Origin: Beroe ovata
Lineage: Eukaryota > Ctenophora > Nuda > Beroida > Beroidae
NCBI GenBank assembly: GCA_946803715.1
Contig: CAMPET010000107.1
Coordinates: forward strand, 1-64,000
Length of the DNA stretch: 64,000 nucleotides
Reading direction: 5' to 3'
The notes under the pieces are model-generated. The model was not told the DNA's origin. It ran no database searches and saw nothing but the letters and a program-made list of their open reading frames with translations. Numbering within the stretch: the first letter of the stretch is position 1; each line of letters opens with the position of its first letter. The position numbers and the translations under genes were made by a program. Shown piece after piece: positions 10,853-23,921 of the stretch.

Positions 10853-13239
10853 CCTTGAAACTAGAGGATGCTGCAGTTTTGCATCATGCTATTTCATGAG
10901 GAGGGCTTATTCATCACATGGATAATGCTGCGAGAATTCAACCTTTATTAACGATCTTATGGGAAGAAAATGCACGTGCTCTTAATAATAATTGAATTTG
11001 AAACCTAGATGTAATACCCTAATTGTAACCTAGATGAGAATCTAGTGACATAAAGGAACACCAAAAGCATCTCAGATAACGGGTTACGATCTATGTTCAT
11101 TGACATAGGTCGAGCCCTGTTTCTATATCAATTGTAGTTTATTAGATCATAGTGATGAATAGGTATCGTCTATACCAAATTCTCTATCGATCGTATAATT
11201 CACTGAGTCACACTGGACAACCATGACAGCAGTAGTAGCATGGACAGGAACACATGTGAACAATAGCTGGAACATGAACAATTTGCTGACAACTGGGTAT
11301 ATAATAAGGTGATAAGGTGATAAGATGATGTAATTACTTGATGACCACGACTCTTATCCCATAGCTACTGAACTATCTACAGTGTTTGTCGCGTATAAGT
11401 AGAGCTCATAACACGTAAACAAGCGTATTTGAGAGATGCAATTATAAACTCAGGAATCATCCAATTGTAATAAAATAAATGAATATTCGGGATATCACTT
11501 CGAGAGCAACAATTCATTGATTAGTTTCCGATAAATATGACTGGATTTGTAATTAAACCTCTTTCATTAGTGGCAGATATAGAGCTTGATTCATCAAAAT
11601 TGCATGATACACTATATACCTCAGAATGGTTTTACTCAGGAGTACGCTACTGAGTCAACATAACAACGCTGTCTACTTGGTGGAGTACAGCCTGACGTGA
11701 CAAATTGTCAGGGTAACTATGATAAACTGTCTGCCGTTACGTGCCGTGGATATATATCCCCAATACTCTCCGGCAACTTTTTTGAGAATTTATTGCAGAA
11801 CTTCAGCAGCATTATATCAGAGTTCAGACAACTGGTATCAAGGGAAGCATTTATTCAGTATTCACTGAGGTCTGAGAGCTCCAAGAGAAACATCAGCTTA
11901 AATACCACACTGTGTATGTGTCACGTTAAATGATGGTTACAGTTTGTTTCAAACCCATTATACCGCTAGTCAGCCAGTATAACATACATTAACACAACAT
12001 TGCAATAATGTTCGAGTTAATAAAAACAGAGAGAAATCAAGATGCTGCGCGCGGGGTGCTGCATTACAGCTTCACGCAAGTTAGCTGTCCCAGCCTCCTG
12101 CATCTTTCGTTAAACCACTATAATATAAGAGAGGGCAGGAAGAGTTGACATTTCTTGGGATAAATATACTGTCATGAATAGTTGCGCAGTTTTGGAGTTA
12201 GACGGCACTATAATGCGATCTCTCAAACATGACAAACGTCAGGGCTGTATTAATAATAACTTTGCAAAGGCGAGTAGATGGGTTTGAAGGTAAAGTGCAG
12301 AGTTTTCACTCCAATGAAAGACTTCTAGTGCCACCTCTTTTCATTTGACTAGCAGGAGGTGAACTGGGAATGCAGAGATAAATGAACTCAACTAGGGTTT
12401 AAGGTGACAGCAATCTAAATCGGGAAATGCGCGGTATGGTATTCAGAGTTCAGACCTATATGTTCGACTTGAGTTAATCGTATAATTTCACATGGCGATT
12501 ATGTGGTGAAGGATATCTAGATGGCTAGAAATAAGTCCTATCTTAGCATATGATACCTAGTTTCAGCTGCCAGACCGCAACTAAGTTCAACGGCTTGATC
12601 AAAATTCTGGTGCTGGAAGGATTTGTTAAGCAGTTAAATATCGAGAAGAGGGTGGGATATATTTATGTGTCACGCAAAATCATCCGTGAAATTAAACTGA
12701 ACAAGAGTTCAAATAAAACGAATCGAGGCCTAAAGCAGTCCCGCCTATGAAAACGGGCAGTTAATTGGCCTGGTTACGCAGCCTAATGGTGCATGAAAAA
12801 ACTCCATTCCCCGGTAGAGCTGGTTTCAGCTTGGCAACGCTCGAATCACCCATTTGAAACTAATAGCAAGTTTCTACTTGACTCCAGCTCAAATGCACAC
12901 ATAACACACACAACTCCACAAGCTATACGCGGTGTACTACAAATAAAAACTCTTTTTTCTCAGAATTTAGCTCGGACTCGGGCTGGGCATGGGGTTTTTA
13001 ACCCTCCTTATCTGACGTAATATGTATCACACTGACATCATATCACCAGTGTGGATCAGTGTACAGCTGCGAGTTACAGTGCGATATTACGGTACTGTAT
13101 TTTCGGTGAAGAAATAAACGGTAAAACGTAACATAGAGACGAAACTTAAGTAGGAATCCCGTGATCCCGATTCAATTAAACTATAAATAGATACTCGCTA
13201 ATTGATTAACCAAAGAGCAACCCAGGAGCTATCATAATT

Positions 13240-13400
13240 GCACTACAGGAGCAACAGCAACTATGTCCACTATAACAGCCCTATAACAGCAGCTGTTCAC
13301 TGCATAGCTGTCCACTGCATAGCAACTTTGTCCACTATCGAGCAATTTTGTCCACTATAACAGCAACTATGACCATAATATAACAGCAACCATGATGGCT
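13240..13400. repeat. imperfect tandem repeat, GTCCACTATAACAGCAACT units
   Basis: Irregular units of roughly 20-27 bp combine (G)TCCACTATAACAGCA, TGTTCACTGCATAGC and ACTATGACC variants. Non-coding. Confidence 0.55.
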
Positions 13401-14225
13401 CACCCAACACGGCACTACCTTCTTATCTCCCGCTATGGCAGCTGTATCGAGGTCTACAGCTATTGGCAGTAGCTCGAACTGTAGTGGTCATCAGTATTTG
13501 GTAGGAGAATATTGCCTCACAAACATATTATACCCTAGTCGATATGTGATGGGTGGCATCGGACCCGGAAATAGATGTCTAAAAATAGGTTGGCGTATGA
13601 TATTGGCACATATTGTGCGCGTTTCAATCAAATTAAACCAAGCCTTTCGAGTTATCAGAGAAGAATTTAGGGTAGCAGGTAGGTACTACGAGCCATGCAG
13701 TAAGAACAGTGGAAAAAGTCAAATGTGCTGAGCAGTCGGTACTTACCGCAGTAGTCAGTACTTACCAATTAGCACGGCCGTCTATAAGAAAACTAGCATG
13801 AGGTAAGGTTCTAATCTAGGTATTGACAAAGTTACTAAAGCATTAACGCTGTGAGAAAAGTTTGGTAGAGACCACATTCATCGACCGAATCAAACGAGAC
13901 TATTACACGAAGATATTCTCGTGCAATTAACTGATAGCTAATGAACGCGGTAATTATATTAATCAACAATCAATCATATGGATTTGTACTTTTGTACGTG
14001 TGTTTTATGAGCTCTGCCAACTTGCCAAGCTAGACAATGCATTGTTCACGGCTCTGACGCAATACAATTAAATTCATTTAACCAAAATCCACTACTTATA
14101 AATCGATGGGTGCAATCCGATCGTAGGTAAATCATACCTATTGATTCTCGGTATTCAAATAATCAGTTTTCATAGAATGAAAATCACATCATATTCATTT
14201 GCAACATATGGGAAGATGCAAGAAA

Positions 14226-14320
14226 AGGCTTGAAAAACAACACTAACGAGGTTACTGAGCAAGGCTTGAAAACAAAAGGCTTGAAAACAAAAGGTTTGAA
14301 AACAACAACACTAACGAGGT
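14226..14320. repeat. tandem GGCTTGAAAACAAAA units
   Basis: Three adjacent 15-bp copies (GGCTTGAAAACAAAA, twice perfect, then GGTTTGAAAACAACA) are flanked by two copies of CACTAACGAGGTT with ACTGAGCAA. A small nested duplication without coding content. Confidence 0.6.
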
Positions 14321-15038
14321 TTATACTGAGCAATAATTCAAAACGAGCTGCAACCAACAAGTCAAATTCAAAGAACCAGACTATAACCATCTGCCAGCTC
14401 CGGCTGTCTAGAACCAGGCAGTATCCCCCTGGGATAATCCCCTTCTGTGCCCTCCCGGTTCAGGCTCTCTTGAAATATCGATAATTCCCCATAGATACGT
14501 TCTATAAGTTCCACAAGAGCAGAAGTACAGAGTCGTGAAATTGAAGAGCAATAGCATTCAATCACGGGTCGACGTGTGTATTTCCGTATACTATAGATAT
14601 ACGGCCTTGCTTTAATTGATTGCCTACCATTAAAATTGGACAATCACCTAATTCAATTAACTTCCACCAGGCTGTATTTCCTCAATGGAATACCACTTTC
14701 TCATCATAATGGACTCCTGCGCAATTAGGAATATTATAGATGCCCGTTAGTCAATGGACCGGGCATCAAAGATTAACAAAAGACGGATGGCAAGAGTCGT
14801 GTGAATATTTCATAATCCACAGACTATTTGAATTATATGATCAAATTCGAGAAACAGTTGACACATAGCGCCCGGATATTCACATGTAGCACCCTAATAA
14901 AGACTGGTGACTGACGACACACATATCATAGACGCTGATGAAGACACTTCCCTTGTCTTATAGACCAGCCAGTGGCTAGCAGCCACATATGTCACGATCA
15001 TTGGCGAATTAGCAATTGCATTTATCACTAAAAGATAC

Positions 15039-15108
15039 TAAGTGTAAGACTTAATCTGATCTGTAAGACTTAATCTGATCACTGATCATGGATTAAGACT
15101 TACACTTA
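15039..15108. repeat. inverted repeat with an internal direct repeat
   Basis: Left arm 15039-15056 (TAAGTGTAAGACTTAATC) and right arm 15091-15108 (GATTAAGACTTACACTTA) are reverse complements with one mismatch. The loop contains a second copy of TGTAAGACTTAATCTGATC. A hairpin is possible. Confidence 0.65.
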
Positions 15109-15180
15109 AGCACTATAATGTAGTGATCAGTGCCAGCTGCCAATTTACGAAAAGTCGTATCATGACACAAGAATTGCAAT

Positions 15181-15237
15181 ACTAGTAAGGTGGCATATTA
15201 TTAGTAAGGTGGCATTACTAGTAAGGTGGCATATTAT
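15181..15237. repeat. three tandem AGTAAGGTGGCAT units
   Basis: AGTAAGGTGGCAT occurs three times at spacings of about 20 bp within 60 bp. Confidence 0.6.
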
Positions 15238-15538
15238 GTGAATATTATGGGTGGTCCAACAAACCCTACTCAAGCAAAGCATACGAGGTTATACTATGGA
15301 TGGAATGTGACAGTAGAATAAGTAGAATGCAGCTTGATATTATACGACTTATAGTAGGGCTATTTATAGAAACAAACCATAATCATGTCTGAAGTGAAGG
15401 TGGTAGTAGAATGGTGGGCATGGGTTGAAGTGTGATACTGATAATACGAAGTGTGGACAGGCAGCATATAATAGATATGTGCGCGTGTGAAGTGAATAAT
15501 TATCGAAATTACGGTATGAGTAGGGGCGCCTCACAATC

Positions 15539-15612
15539 ACTCACAAACAGACACACAAACAGACACACAAACAGACACGCAGACACACACACAGACACAC
15601 ACACACACATAC
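15539..15612. repeat. AC/ACAGACAC-rich microsatellite
   Basis: ACACAAACAG repeats grade into (AC)n. Confidence 0.7.
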
Positions 15613-18600
15613 AAGCTTGTTCTGACGAAATAACAGAACAACACTGTCAATAAATGCGTCAAGCGTGACAAATGGGTGTCAATTCGTCATGGATGCTTGT
15701 TCTGACGAAGTGGTGTCACCGTTCAATTATCCAATCAATCCTTATTAAAACGTATCGTGAATGAACGAGAAGAAAATGCACATCTTATTGCATGGTTTGA
15801 AATAAACTGCGCTTAGCGAATGAAAATATTTTATGCAATTCATGGCCGTCTCGTAACAACGACTATAAACAGTGAAACTGATCAACGACATTCCTCCAGC
15901 TTTACTGAAGAGCGGTTTCATGGACCACTGACCACTGCACATGAGTTTAGCGATCGTGCAGCACCGAGATCATACGCGGCAGGCTATATACTGTTGTCTC
16001 TTTTCTCAGAAACTCACAAAACAATACACACGATGGAAATCTTGCGTAGCTATGAAAACGCATGGGGAAGACAAAATCATAGATCAAGAGAGGATCATGT
16101 GGATATTTAAGCGTGCCTATTAGGTATATAATTCCACGGCACCTACAAGTCTCTACAATCCTTGATCATGCGGCTATCGCGTGCAATCAATCACGTGATT
16201 CAATATTTCACGTGACTTGATGCAACGTGGTCTGAATTTGATCATGTGATGTATGAAAATAAGGTATCGGGATAAGGCTACATATGTAATTGGATTTGTA
16301 GATGACTACTTCGGGACCCGGAAGGCATTTTTATGTCGAGCTCAGCGTCCGATGAAATCTAATTTGCGGCCCAACCTGATGTGAGGAGCAAAGGAATTGA
16401 AGATACGAATATAATTGTCTTAAAAAGCAAATCAGACTCAAAAATTCAATAATAAGATGCCTGATGCAGAAATAGCTTTTTCAACTTATAATTCTAGGCA
16501 AAAACATAATATGAACTTCACCTTATCACTTAATTGACACTAGAAAAACATGAGGTTGATGAGCTACAGGTGTGAAAGTTTGTGACTCTCGCAACAGGAA
16601 CAACAGGGAATGCGTGCTGGGACAACTAACTATAGATAGAATTGAATCATGACACGCTTGATGCTTGTCGCTTATCCTCTATGATATAATCGTGATCTTC
16701 CTCTCCCCTCTATAGTCTTGATGGAGCCGTGCTATTACCGAAAAATAGTCACGGTAAATTATCATAGGTTAACATTGTGGAGCGTTGCCTATTACCAAGT
16801 AATCGCGCACAGAGCATATTACTCGAAAATAGTCACCGATGACTGCCGAGTATCACCAGTGAAATACCAATTTCAGGCCTAATCTTAAATAAATTTCCCG
16901 TGACAGCGGAAATTCATCACGTGGGCAGCACACTGCAGGCCTCTCATTGGAGCACAGTGAACCCGAGAGATACAGGTGGGACCCCTCGTGTTTACGTAGT
17001 GACCTGTCACACAGCCTTCTCATTGGTCGAAAAGCGTAATTAAAAGTCACGTGGTATGAAGTTCCTTAAAAATTGACCTTTTCGGAAAATTTTTTGACTA
17101 CAACTGTTCTATGGGTGAATGTGCCGTGAAATTAGCTCGTAATAACACTCGTACTAGAAACTCGTGCCTTCGGCACTCGTTTCTAGTACTCGTGGTATTA
17201 CTACACTAATGTATTTGCATAATATATTTGAACGCTGTCTATAGTATCAAGTGTAATAATCATGCGGGGGGACCTATATAATAAGGGTCGTATTATACTG
17301 GATCAATACTATTGATTCAATAGTGACGGAGAGGGTCGGCCTTTAAATGAACAATTCGGAGAATGGACACGTAGATTTCGCAGATTCAACCCAGTTAGGC
17401 TAACTCCTAGACGTAGTAACGAAAACTGAATTACCAATTGAAATCTCTCTCTCATGTACATACCTACTCCTTTATATAGTTCAGCTTGATTAGAGTTCTT
17501 AAGGGGCGCGACATCTAGGGAATGCACGGTACCGCCTCATGTTGCAATTGAAAAAGTTCATAAGTCACGCTGTCATCATTCATTACCAGCAGTATCTCAT
17601 GAGATACTGGTCCAATATCTCACCATTTCACTGATCTATAGATGCTGCGGCTATATGTATCTCTTGAGAAGCAATGTGATTATGTTCCCAGGGGGTACTA
17701 GCGATATTCTGAACAGTGATGAGACTCGTTAGTTAGTACATGTTTCGATACTAATCGTGAGCAAACTCAAATTTGTTTTTATCAAGAAGTGTTGTAAAGT
17801 TTAGAAGCAGTGTGTTCAAACACTATTATGTTATGACAAGATATCTCGCCAGCACAATGTTCATTTTGTCAAGTGACCTAGAATACTCAACAATTTGAGA
17901 GAAGATGAACCAACGATACCTCTCAATAAACATTGACAAAAAGCCAAGCTATATCATGGCATCGTACCATTTAAAAACTCCTTATCATGGTCAACAAATA
18001 GCATCATTATACCTACTGGTAGATGGGGACAGGATGAGTTATACAGCACGATTTATACTAATTAGTAATTATCCATGGTCATATCATGAACTCGTGGTCA
18101 ACAGAGCGTGTATTTTAACACTGACAATATGTAACTACCTATAGCAGTAGATGTTGCACGGTAGTCGGGACACAATATATGGCAGCCGGCAGGGCCACAA
18201 TAATACGTCTGGCTGGAAGGGAGGGGCACCGGAGCGACTGTGTTTAACCAGTAAGGGGACAATAAAGGACATATCGAATCATGGACTCCATGTGCATACG
18301 TGATGGCCCAAAGTATAAGACCATTACATATTATGGCCTTATGTATGGAATGTATCATAGCTAATTGGGGTTGACACTTTCAAATTGAGCGGCGAATGAC
18401 AAGTGGATTTGTGAGAGTGAATAATCACTACATAATCATTATAAATGCTGATTTTGAGATCAAGAACATTATAGCAGCAAGAACAGAAAGAACATTATAA
18501 CAGAAAGCCACCTAATTTAGTTGTTAAAATGAAGTTGCAATTATATACGTAGTTACATTTTAAATGTGAACACTGTAGTAATTACATGCAAAATTATGAC

Positions 18601-20715
18601 TGCAAAGGATATAATGAGCTGACTTTGTTACACAATGACAACCACAGTTCATGAATCTCATTGATCTCGGGCCTCAGCTTGGATCCAGGGTTCCTCGACA
18701 ACTATTTGAGCTCTGGATTAATTAAAAACGCAGAGAAATGAATCAACCAGTTTATGGAAAAAAGATTTCTATGGACGCCCTCTCTAGCCATGAAACGTCA
18801 AACATCTTACTACACACAGAGAACTGTTCAAACATTCTAGAACGTGTATAACAACGAAATTAAGTGGTAAGGAGCTTAAAATGACGAATTACGTCCCGCG
18901 CAAATACATAATTACGATGTATCACGTGACTGCACGACGCGCGCGCTGTTGCGTTACACTCTTCGTTCTAGTGTACAATAATGTACAATGTACACTGAAT
19001 GAATCGGCTTTTCCGTATTTCCAAGTTATCTCCTCGTGTAGTTTCTGATGGTTGAAGTTTGTAAGCCGAACAACGAATGTCCTGAGGCTTCCATTATATC
19101 ATAGTGATCCATATTCTATGGTTCTAATTTCTATCACAGTTAAGTAGTATATGGTTAAGTTGGTTACTGCTTTTGAAAATGTAGCTTTTTATTCCCGATT
19201 CCGAGTTGTAGTAGATAGCGAGAATTTACAGATATTCCCTGATGCAGTTTCTAAGAAAACACAGTTCCTTAGAAACATTGCAGAGATCTATGAATAGTAA
19301 AGTAGTCCGGAACATTGAATAATACTTAGGTATAGTAGGCAGTATGATCAATGATGATCTACAGAGGAAACCATTAGCATAAGCAAGACCGAAGCAGTAT
19401 CTCTATTCATATGCACCAAATGTATGAGCCGAATGGTAAAATGTAGAATCACTCTGATAGTTATTAGTTATCTACAAGCCTTAATTTTAAATGTGATGTG
19501 GGGGCGAATAGAGTGAATGTCTGAATAATGAGCGTCAACAGACCATGAACAAGCTGTAGGTATGTGTGAGTGTGTGTGCAGGTGTACATAATGTATCATA
19601 AATCTGGCATGGCCTGCATGATTAGACCCACGTTAGCATGATACATGTCCACCAGTTGCTGCTCTAATTCCGGTACGAGGTAGTGGACGTGGTTTTGCTG
19701 GTTTCTCTATTGAGGGAGCAGACAATTCTGCAGTGATTATATCGAGATTCTGTTCTCTGAAACCGATCAGGCATGCACTTGTAGCTCCTTTATAAACACT
19801 CCTGAGAATACTAAGAGTGGTGTAGATTCTGACACCAGTATTGTGTCCAGTATTGTGTCCAGTATTGTGCAGTGAATGGAACGGGGTCATCCTGTTTTTG
19901 ACGTGAAACATACATTGACACAAAAATTTGGCAACATGAATTGACAAGCATTGTTAGCCGTATAGATGAATTGGAATGATACGAAAAAGCATTACGCAAT
20001 AAATTCATGTTGAATCGTGGTAGAATGTGTGAAATATGTCTAGCTGCAGTTTTGACGCACGTAGGTATATAAATAGTTAGTGAGTAGCTCCTGGGTGTGG
20101 ATGTGAGAATTATTCGAGAGAATAAGTCTAGATATAATAGTTCGTAACGCGCTGCAATATGTATCACTGGCAATATCAGAGCATATCTTTGGTCCGTGTA
20201 ATCATTGTTACCCCCGCCCCATAGAGATTCAAATTTGACACATCCTATATGCCCGTTTCTAATCAATCTAAAGTTTCCTAGATCAGAGCTCTGTCAAGAA
20301 TTATATGACTTGTCAGTTGTCACGAGCCATTTTGTTCTAGTTTTATTTCACCATACCCAGAGCTGATTTATAATGAGCGCCTGCTTCATAGCACTCAAAA
20401 TTGTTCTGAAGTTCTACAATAAAGTTCACATTTCTCAGTACATTGTGGAGCTGTGGTGTTATAGTAGTGGATCCCCGTGGAAGGTGTGAGAGAAAGAGAG
20501 GGAGGGAGGGTTCATTGAACTACCGGAGAACACAAAAGGAGTCTAATTAAACTGGGGCATTGTGATCGTCTGTATAGCATATAATAGAGATGCTTTTATT
20601 TGTGCGGAACTGAATAAATCCTTCGTTTTTATACATTTGCTCTGCTATCATTGGATCATCCAATAATCTATCAACTCTCAATTGAAGTGCACATGCAGAC
20701 TCGATTGGATTATAG

Positions 20716-21855
20716 ATGGATGACGTCACAAGACTCAGCCTCATTTTTGGAGGTGTTTTCCTTGCCCTCGTCTTCCTACTTATGATATCAGTTCTTGGTA
20801 CAGCCGCCAACAGACACTCATTCGGTTACCTCGCCCAGAAAACCGATAAGACCCTCCACGATCAACTGATCATGATCCTCAACGCCACCGACGCCGCTAC
20901 GTGTTCCACGATCGCAATCATCTGTTTTGTACACTTATGCGAGTTGCTCTCTTCCGGGAAAGCCGTTTCCAGTGGAGCTGATCTACTAACCGTCATCCTG
21001 TGGATGGTAAAGTGTGCTTACAAGGGTCTGGTGTCCATTTCGGCCCTCGCCACTACAATGATAGTGGGAGTCCGAGCATTCGCCATGTCTCGCCCAGACT
21101 TCACATTCAGGAAGGGTCACCTCTACTGTATATACATGGTCTTCTTCATTTTCACACTGACTGCTAGCTTAGCATCAGCTCTGACCCATGTACCGGGCGC
21201 TCGCACACAGTCTGACACCCAGCTTGCCGCTCAGATGATCTACGCATCGGTCCTTGGTATCATGATTGCCTTCTCCCTACTGAGTATGATAATCTGTGTG
21301 ATATGCTACAGCAGTTACCACAGCACCTCTCATCACAGTACTGCGGGGCTGAGTGGAGGTGTCTGGGATGGTGATAAAGAGAGGCGTGACACCGGTGACA
21401 CGCTCATAATCGGTGTCATTTTCTGTGTCCTGTACACCACTTTCATCGCTCTATTCTGTCTCTACAGTATGGATCTTGACTCCCGTGTTGATCCAGAGCT
21501 GAAGAGTTCGGGACACTACGGACTAGAGGAAGTTTATGTTAACCTCACCATAGTCCCGTTTAACTCCCTCATCAACCCGTTTGTACTGTTTTGTCGGAAT
21601 GGAAAACTCCGGGTTTTCAGCAGACAACACCTCGCCGGACGGGTACTTTTCCGTTTCATTCACGTGAGCAGTTTCTGTTGCTGCTGTAAGATGATCTGTT
21701 GTAGGGCAGTACGGAGGGTGAGTAGAAGGGATAAGGAGAGATCGGGCCAGGAGAAGAAGAGATCGTTCAGAGATCCACCACCAGGGATGAACGTTGTGCT
21801 GAAGAACCCTGAAGCCGTGTTCAGTGCGAATCTGCAGTTGGTCAGTCAAGTGTGA
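20716..21855 (+). CDS. rhodopsin-like G-protein-coupled receptor, intronless
   Basis: A single open frame of 379 residues with seven hydrophobic segments: TM1 about 8-29; TM2 about 51-75 with the conserved Asp inside LNATDA; TM3 about 92-120 ending in VRAFA instead of DRY; TM4 about 136-156; TM5 about 175-198; TM6 about 229-250; TM7 about 273-292. TM7 contains NSLINPFVLF, a form of the NPxxY motif. After TM7 comes a four-Cys run (about 321-324), a candidate palmitoylation site, then a basic tail. Class A membership is supported by the TM2 Asp and the TM7 NPxxF. The ligand cannot be inferred. ATG at 20716 precedes TM1 by only seven residues, so there is almost no extracellular N-terminus. Tail to tail with the UGT. 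Confidence 0.85.
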   Translation: MDDVTRLSLIFGGVFLALVFLLMISVLGTAANRHSFGYLAQKTDKTLHDQLIMILNATDAATCSTIAIICFVHLCELLSSGKAVSSGADLLTVILWMVKCAYKGLVSISALATTMIVGVRAFAMSRPDFTFRKGHLYCIYMVFFIFTLTASLASALTHVPGARTQSDTQLAAQMIYASVLGIMIAFSLLSMIICVICYSSYHSTSHHSTAGLSGGVWDGDKERRDTGDTLIIGVIFCVLYTTFIALFCLYSMDLDSRVDPELKSSGHYGLEEVYVNLTIVPFNSLINPFVLFCRNGKLRVFSRQHLAGRVLFRFIHVSSFCCCCKMICCRAVRRVSRRDKERSGQEKKRSFRDPPPGMNVVLKNPEAVFSANLQLVSQV

Positions 21856-22409
21856 GGGTGAAATAATTAGAATGGCTAATGTGGGAAATTGGAATGAGAA
21901 TGCATCGAAAGGGGGTGGGTGGCTACTGGCTGTCGGAGAAACTGAAGAAGTGATGAGGAAAAGATAGATGAAAGATGTATGTTTTTATAACGAGGGCAAT
22001 CACTCTTGAAAAAAAACTTATGTCGTGTAAAGCGTAAAGTATCTCATTGATGTGATGCAAAAAATGAAATCGTAACATATTCCCCATATTCGAAAAAGTC
22101 ATTTCTGCACTTGAAGTTGAACACTGAACACTGAAAGCATCAAGCATGTGATTGGATAACAGGCCCCTTGCTATTGAACCATGTTCTGCACCATTCAGTC
22201 CGTATGATTTGATTGGCTGCATTTATCTTCGAAATGGACTCACTCGACCACTCTTGGAAATGAACTTTTACACGAATATGTGTTACAGGGATTTCCTCTG
22301 ATTGAATGAGTTTGATTATTATTTCGACACAGTAACACAATCAATAACCAATCACATATTAGATATTCTCTTACATCTTAACGTCTTGAATCATAATAAA
22401 AAGCCCAAT

Positions 22410-23921
22410 CTAACTTCCAATCCTAGTATACCTCTTGACAGCACAAAACCCAAGAATCGCCATAACAGGCACCACCACTATGTCCAGATGGAACAGTTTA
22501 TACCAGGGCAGGTAACCAGGCATGAAGTTCTGTCCTGACACCACCGAGTCCAAATGTCCCAGAATATTCTCCTCACTTGGCATAGTAGTGAGTACCTGAC
22601 GTCTCACTCGTCGCAGAATCTTCTCGAATCTTCCGTCCGTTGCATTCGTGATCTTCTCGGCTATCACAGCTGCACTTGTCCCGTTTAGGTCTAGAACATT
22701 ATCTCCAATCCCTGTCTCTGCTGCTTTCCTCGCATTGTAGAACTGGTCCTTGGCAAACTGCGGTACGACCAGCATGGGTTTGCCTGCGCAAGCAGTTTCC
22801 ATTTTACTGGCATGTCCACCATGAGTGATGAAGAGTTTCAGGTAGGGATGATTGAGGAGGGATTGTTGGGGTAACCAAGAGAACATCCTGACGTTGTCAG
22901 GGGTTTCTGGTACTTTGTTCTGTTTCCAGACAACTTTGTAAGGGAGACTCGCGAAAACATCCAGCCATTTTCTCTGTTCTTCAGCTGGGATATCCATCTG
23001 TAGAGATCCGAATGACATGAAAATGAACCCCTCAGTCGCGTTATTGATGAACTCTCCTAACCCCGGGTAAGATGCAACCTCATCAGCGTTGTATGCGGTA
23101 CACATGGCTCCACCAAGAGCCAGGACACCGGGGCCGAATGGTGTGGGACCGTCAACAAGGGGATGGAGATGGATGTTCATCATCATTAACTTCACTGTTT
23201 TGTACGTCTCCGTATACCCAGGGTAGTCGGGGACGTTGGAATAGAGAACTGGTTCCAGGTACCAGTTGATGGCAGCCTTGTTGAAGAGCGTCATGATGTT
23301 TCTCATCACCAGATTACCGAATCGTCCCGTTATCGAGGTGGCAACCTCCCTATGATCCTTCCCCATGAGCAGTATGTCTCCTATCCTGGTGCTGGAAGCG
23401 TAGAGTGGTAGCCCAAGTTGGGAGAGATGGATAGGGAAGATGTAGGGGGCTGTAACGTGGAGAACTGTGTTCTGTATTCCCAACACGTGACCCAAACCCA
23501 TGGCACAAATGTCGTAGTACGGAGCAAAGGTCAGGAGAAGATCGTACTTTCGACCGGATGTTTTCAACATCTCTACATTCGGTTCTCCCCAAAACCGCTC
23601 GCAGGAACTCAGGGTTGCATCGATCTTGCTCAGCATTTTTTTGGCTTTTTTGATGAAGGAGTCATCACTCCCATTTCGCCCACTTCCATGATCATTCACC
23701 AGTGATTCACAGTGAGGTATACGGAGTTTCTCCGCCTTGTCACTGACATACTTGGGGATATTGGTGCTCATGTACGTCACACTGTGGTTTTGAGCGAGGA
23801 GCAAGTTAGCCAGGGGACCAGAAACAGTCTGGTGGGAGCCCGAACCGAATACAGTAACGAATAACACATTCCAAGAGTGGAGAGATGGCACGAGAACTGT
23901 CAGTATCACCCATGAAAACAT
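22410..23921 (-). CDS. UDP-glycosyltransferase (UGT family), intronless
   Basis: 503 residues, the usual length of animal UGTs. A hydrophobic N-terminus (about 1-16) fits a signal peptide directing the enzyme to the ER lumen. His30 in GSGSHQT is in the position of the catalytic base. The C-terminal donor-binding half has the family signature at about 348-393: SWLPQQSLLNHPYLKLFITHGG...K.ETACAGKPMLVVPQFAKDQFYNA. A membrane segment at about 478-494 (DIVVVPVMAILGFCAV) is followed by a short basic tail (KRYTR), typical of type I ER-anchored UGTs. Known chemistry: transfer of a sugar from a UDP-sugar to small lipophilic acceptors. The acceptor is not predictable here. No frameshift or missing motif. 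Confidence 0.93.
   Translation of the reverse strand: MFSWVILTVLVPSLHSWNVLFVTVFGSGSHQTVSGPLANLLLAQNHSVTYMSTNIPKYVSDKAEKLRIPHCESLVNDHGSGRNGSDDSFIKKAKKMLSKIDATLSSCERFWGEPNVEMLKTSGRKYDLLLTFAPYYDICAMGLGHVLGIQNTVLHVTAPYIFPIHLSQLGLPLYASSTRIGDILLMGKDHREVATSITGRFGNLVMRNIMTLFNKAAINWYLEPVLYSNVPDYPGYTETYKTVKLMMMNIHLHPLVDGPTPFGPGVLALGGAMCTAYNADEVASYPGLGEFINNATEGFIFMSFGSLQMDIPAEEQRKWLDVFASLPYKVVWKQNKVPETPDNVRMFSWLPQQSLLNHPYLKLFITHGGHASKMETACAGKPMLVVPQFAKDQFYNARKAAETGIGDNVLDLNGTSAAVIAEKITNATDGRFEKILRRVRRQVLTTMPSEENILGHLDSVVSGQNFMPGYLPWYKLFHLDIVVVPVMAILGFCAVKRYTRIGS

Larger units (their letters stand above)
10853..20715. other. about 10 kb without a recognisable gene
   Basis: Open frames here are short (under about 150 codons), have no family resemblance and no supporting splice context. 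The stretch holds several simple repeats listed separately, scattered CG-rich bursts (for example near 12044 and 18930) and the upstream region of the receptor at 20716. I see no RNA gene or transposon coding region. Confidence 0.5.

Noticed and set aside
13435-13731. 98-codon open frame
   Set aside because: No domain, no hydrophobic pattern, no splice context. Length is within chance for this region.
21523-21849. Antisense frame in the intronless receptor
   Set aside because: Shadow of the receptor's basic tail.
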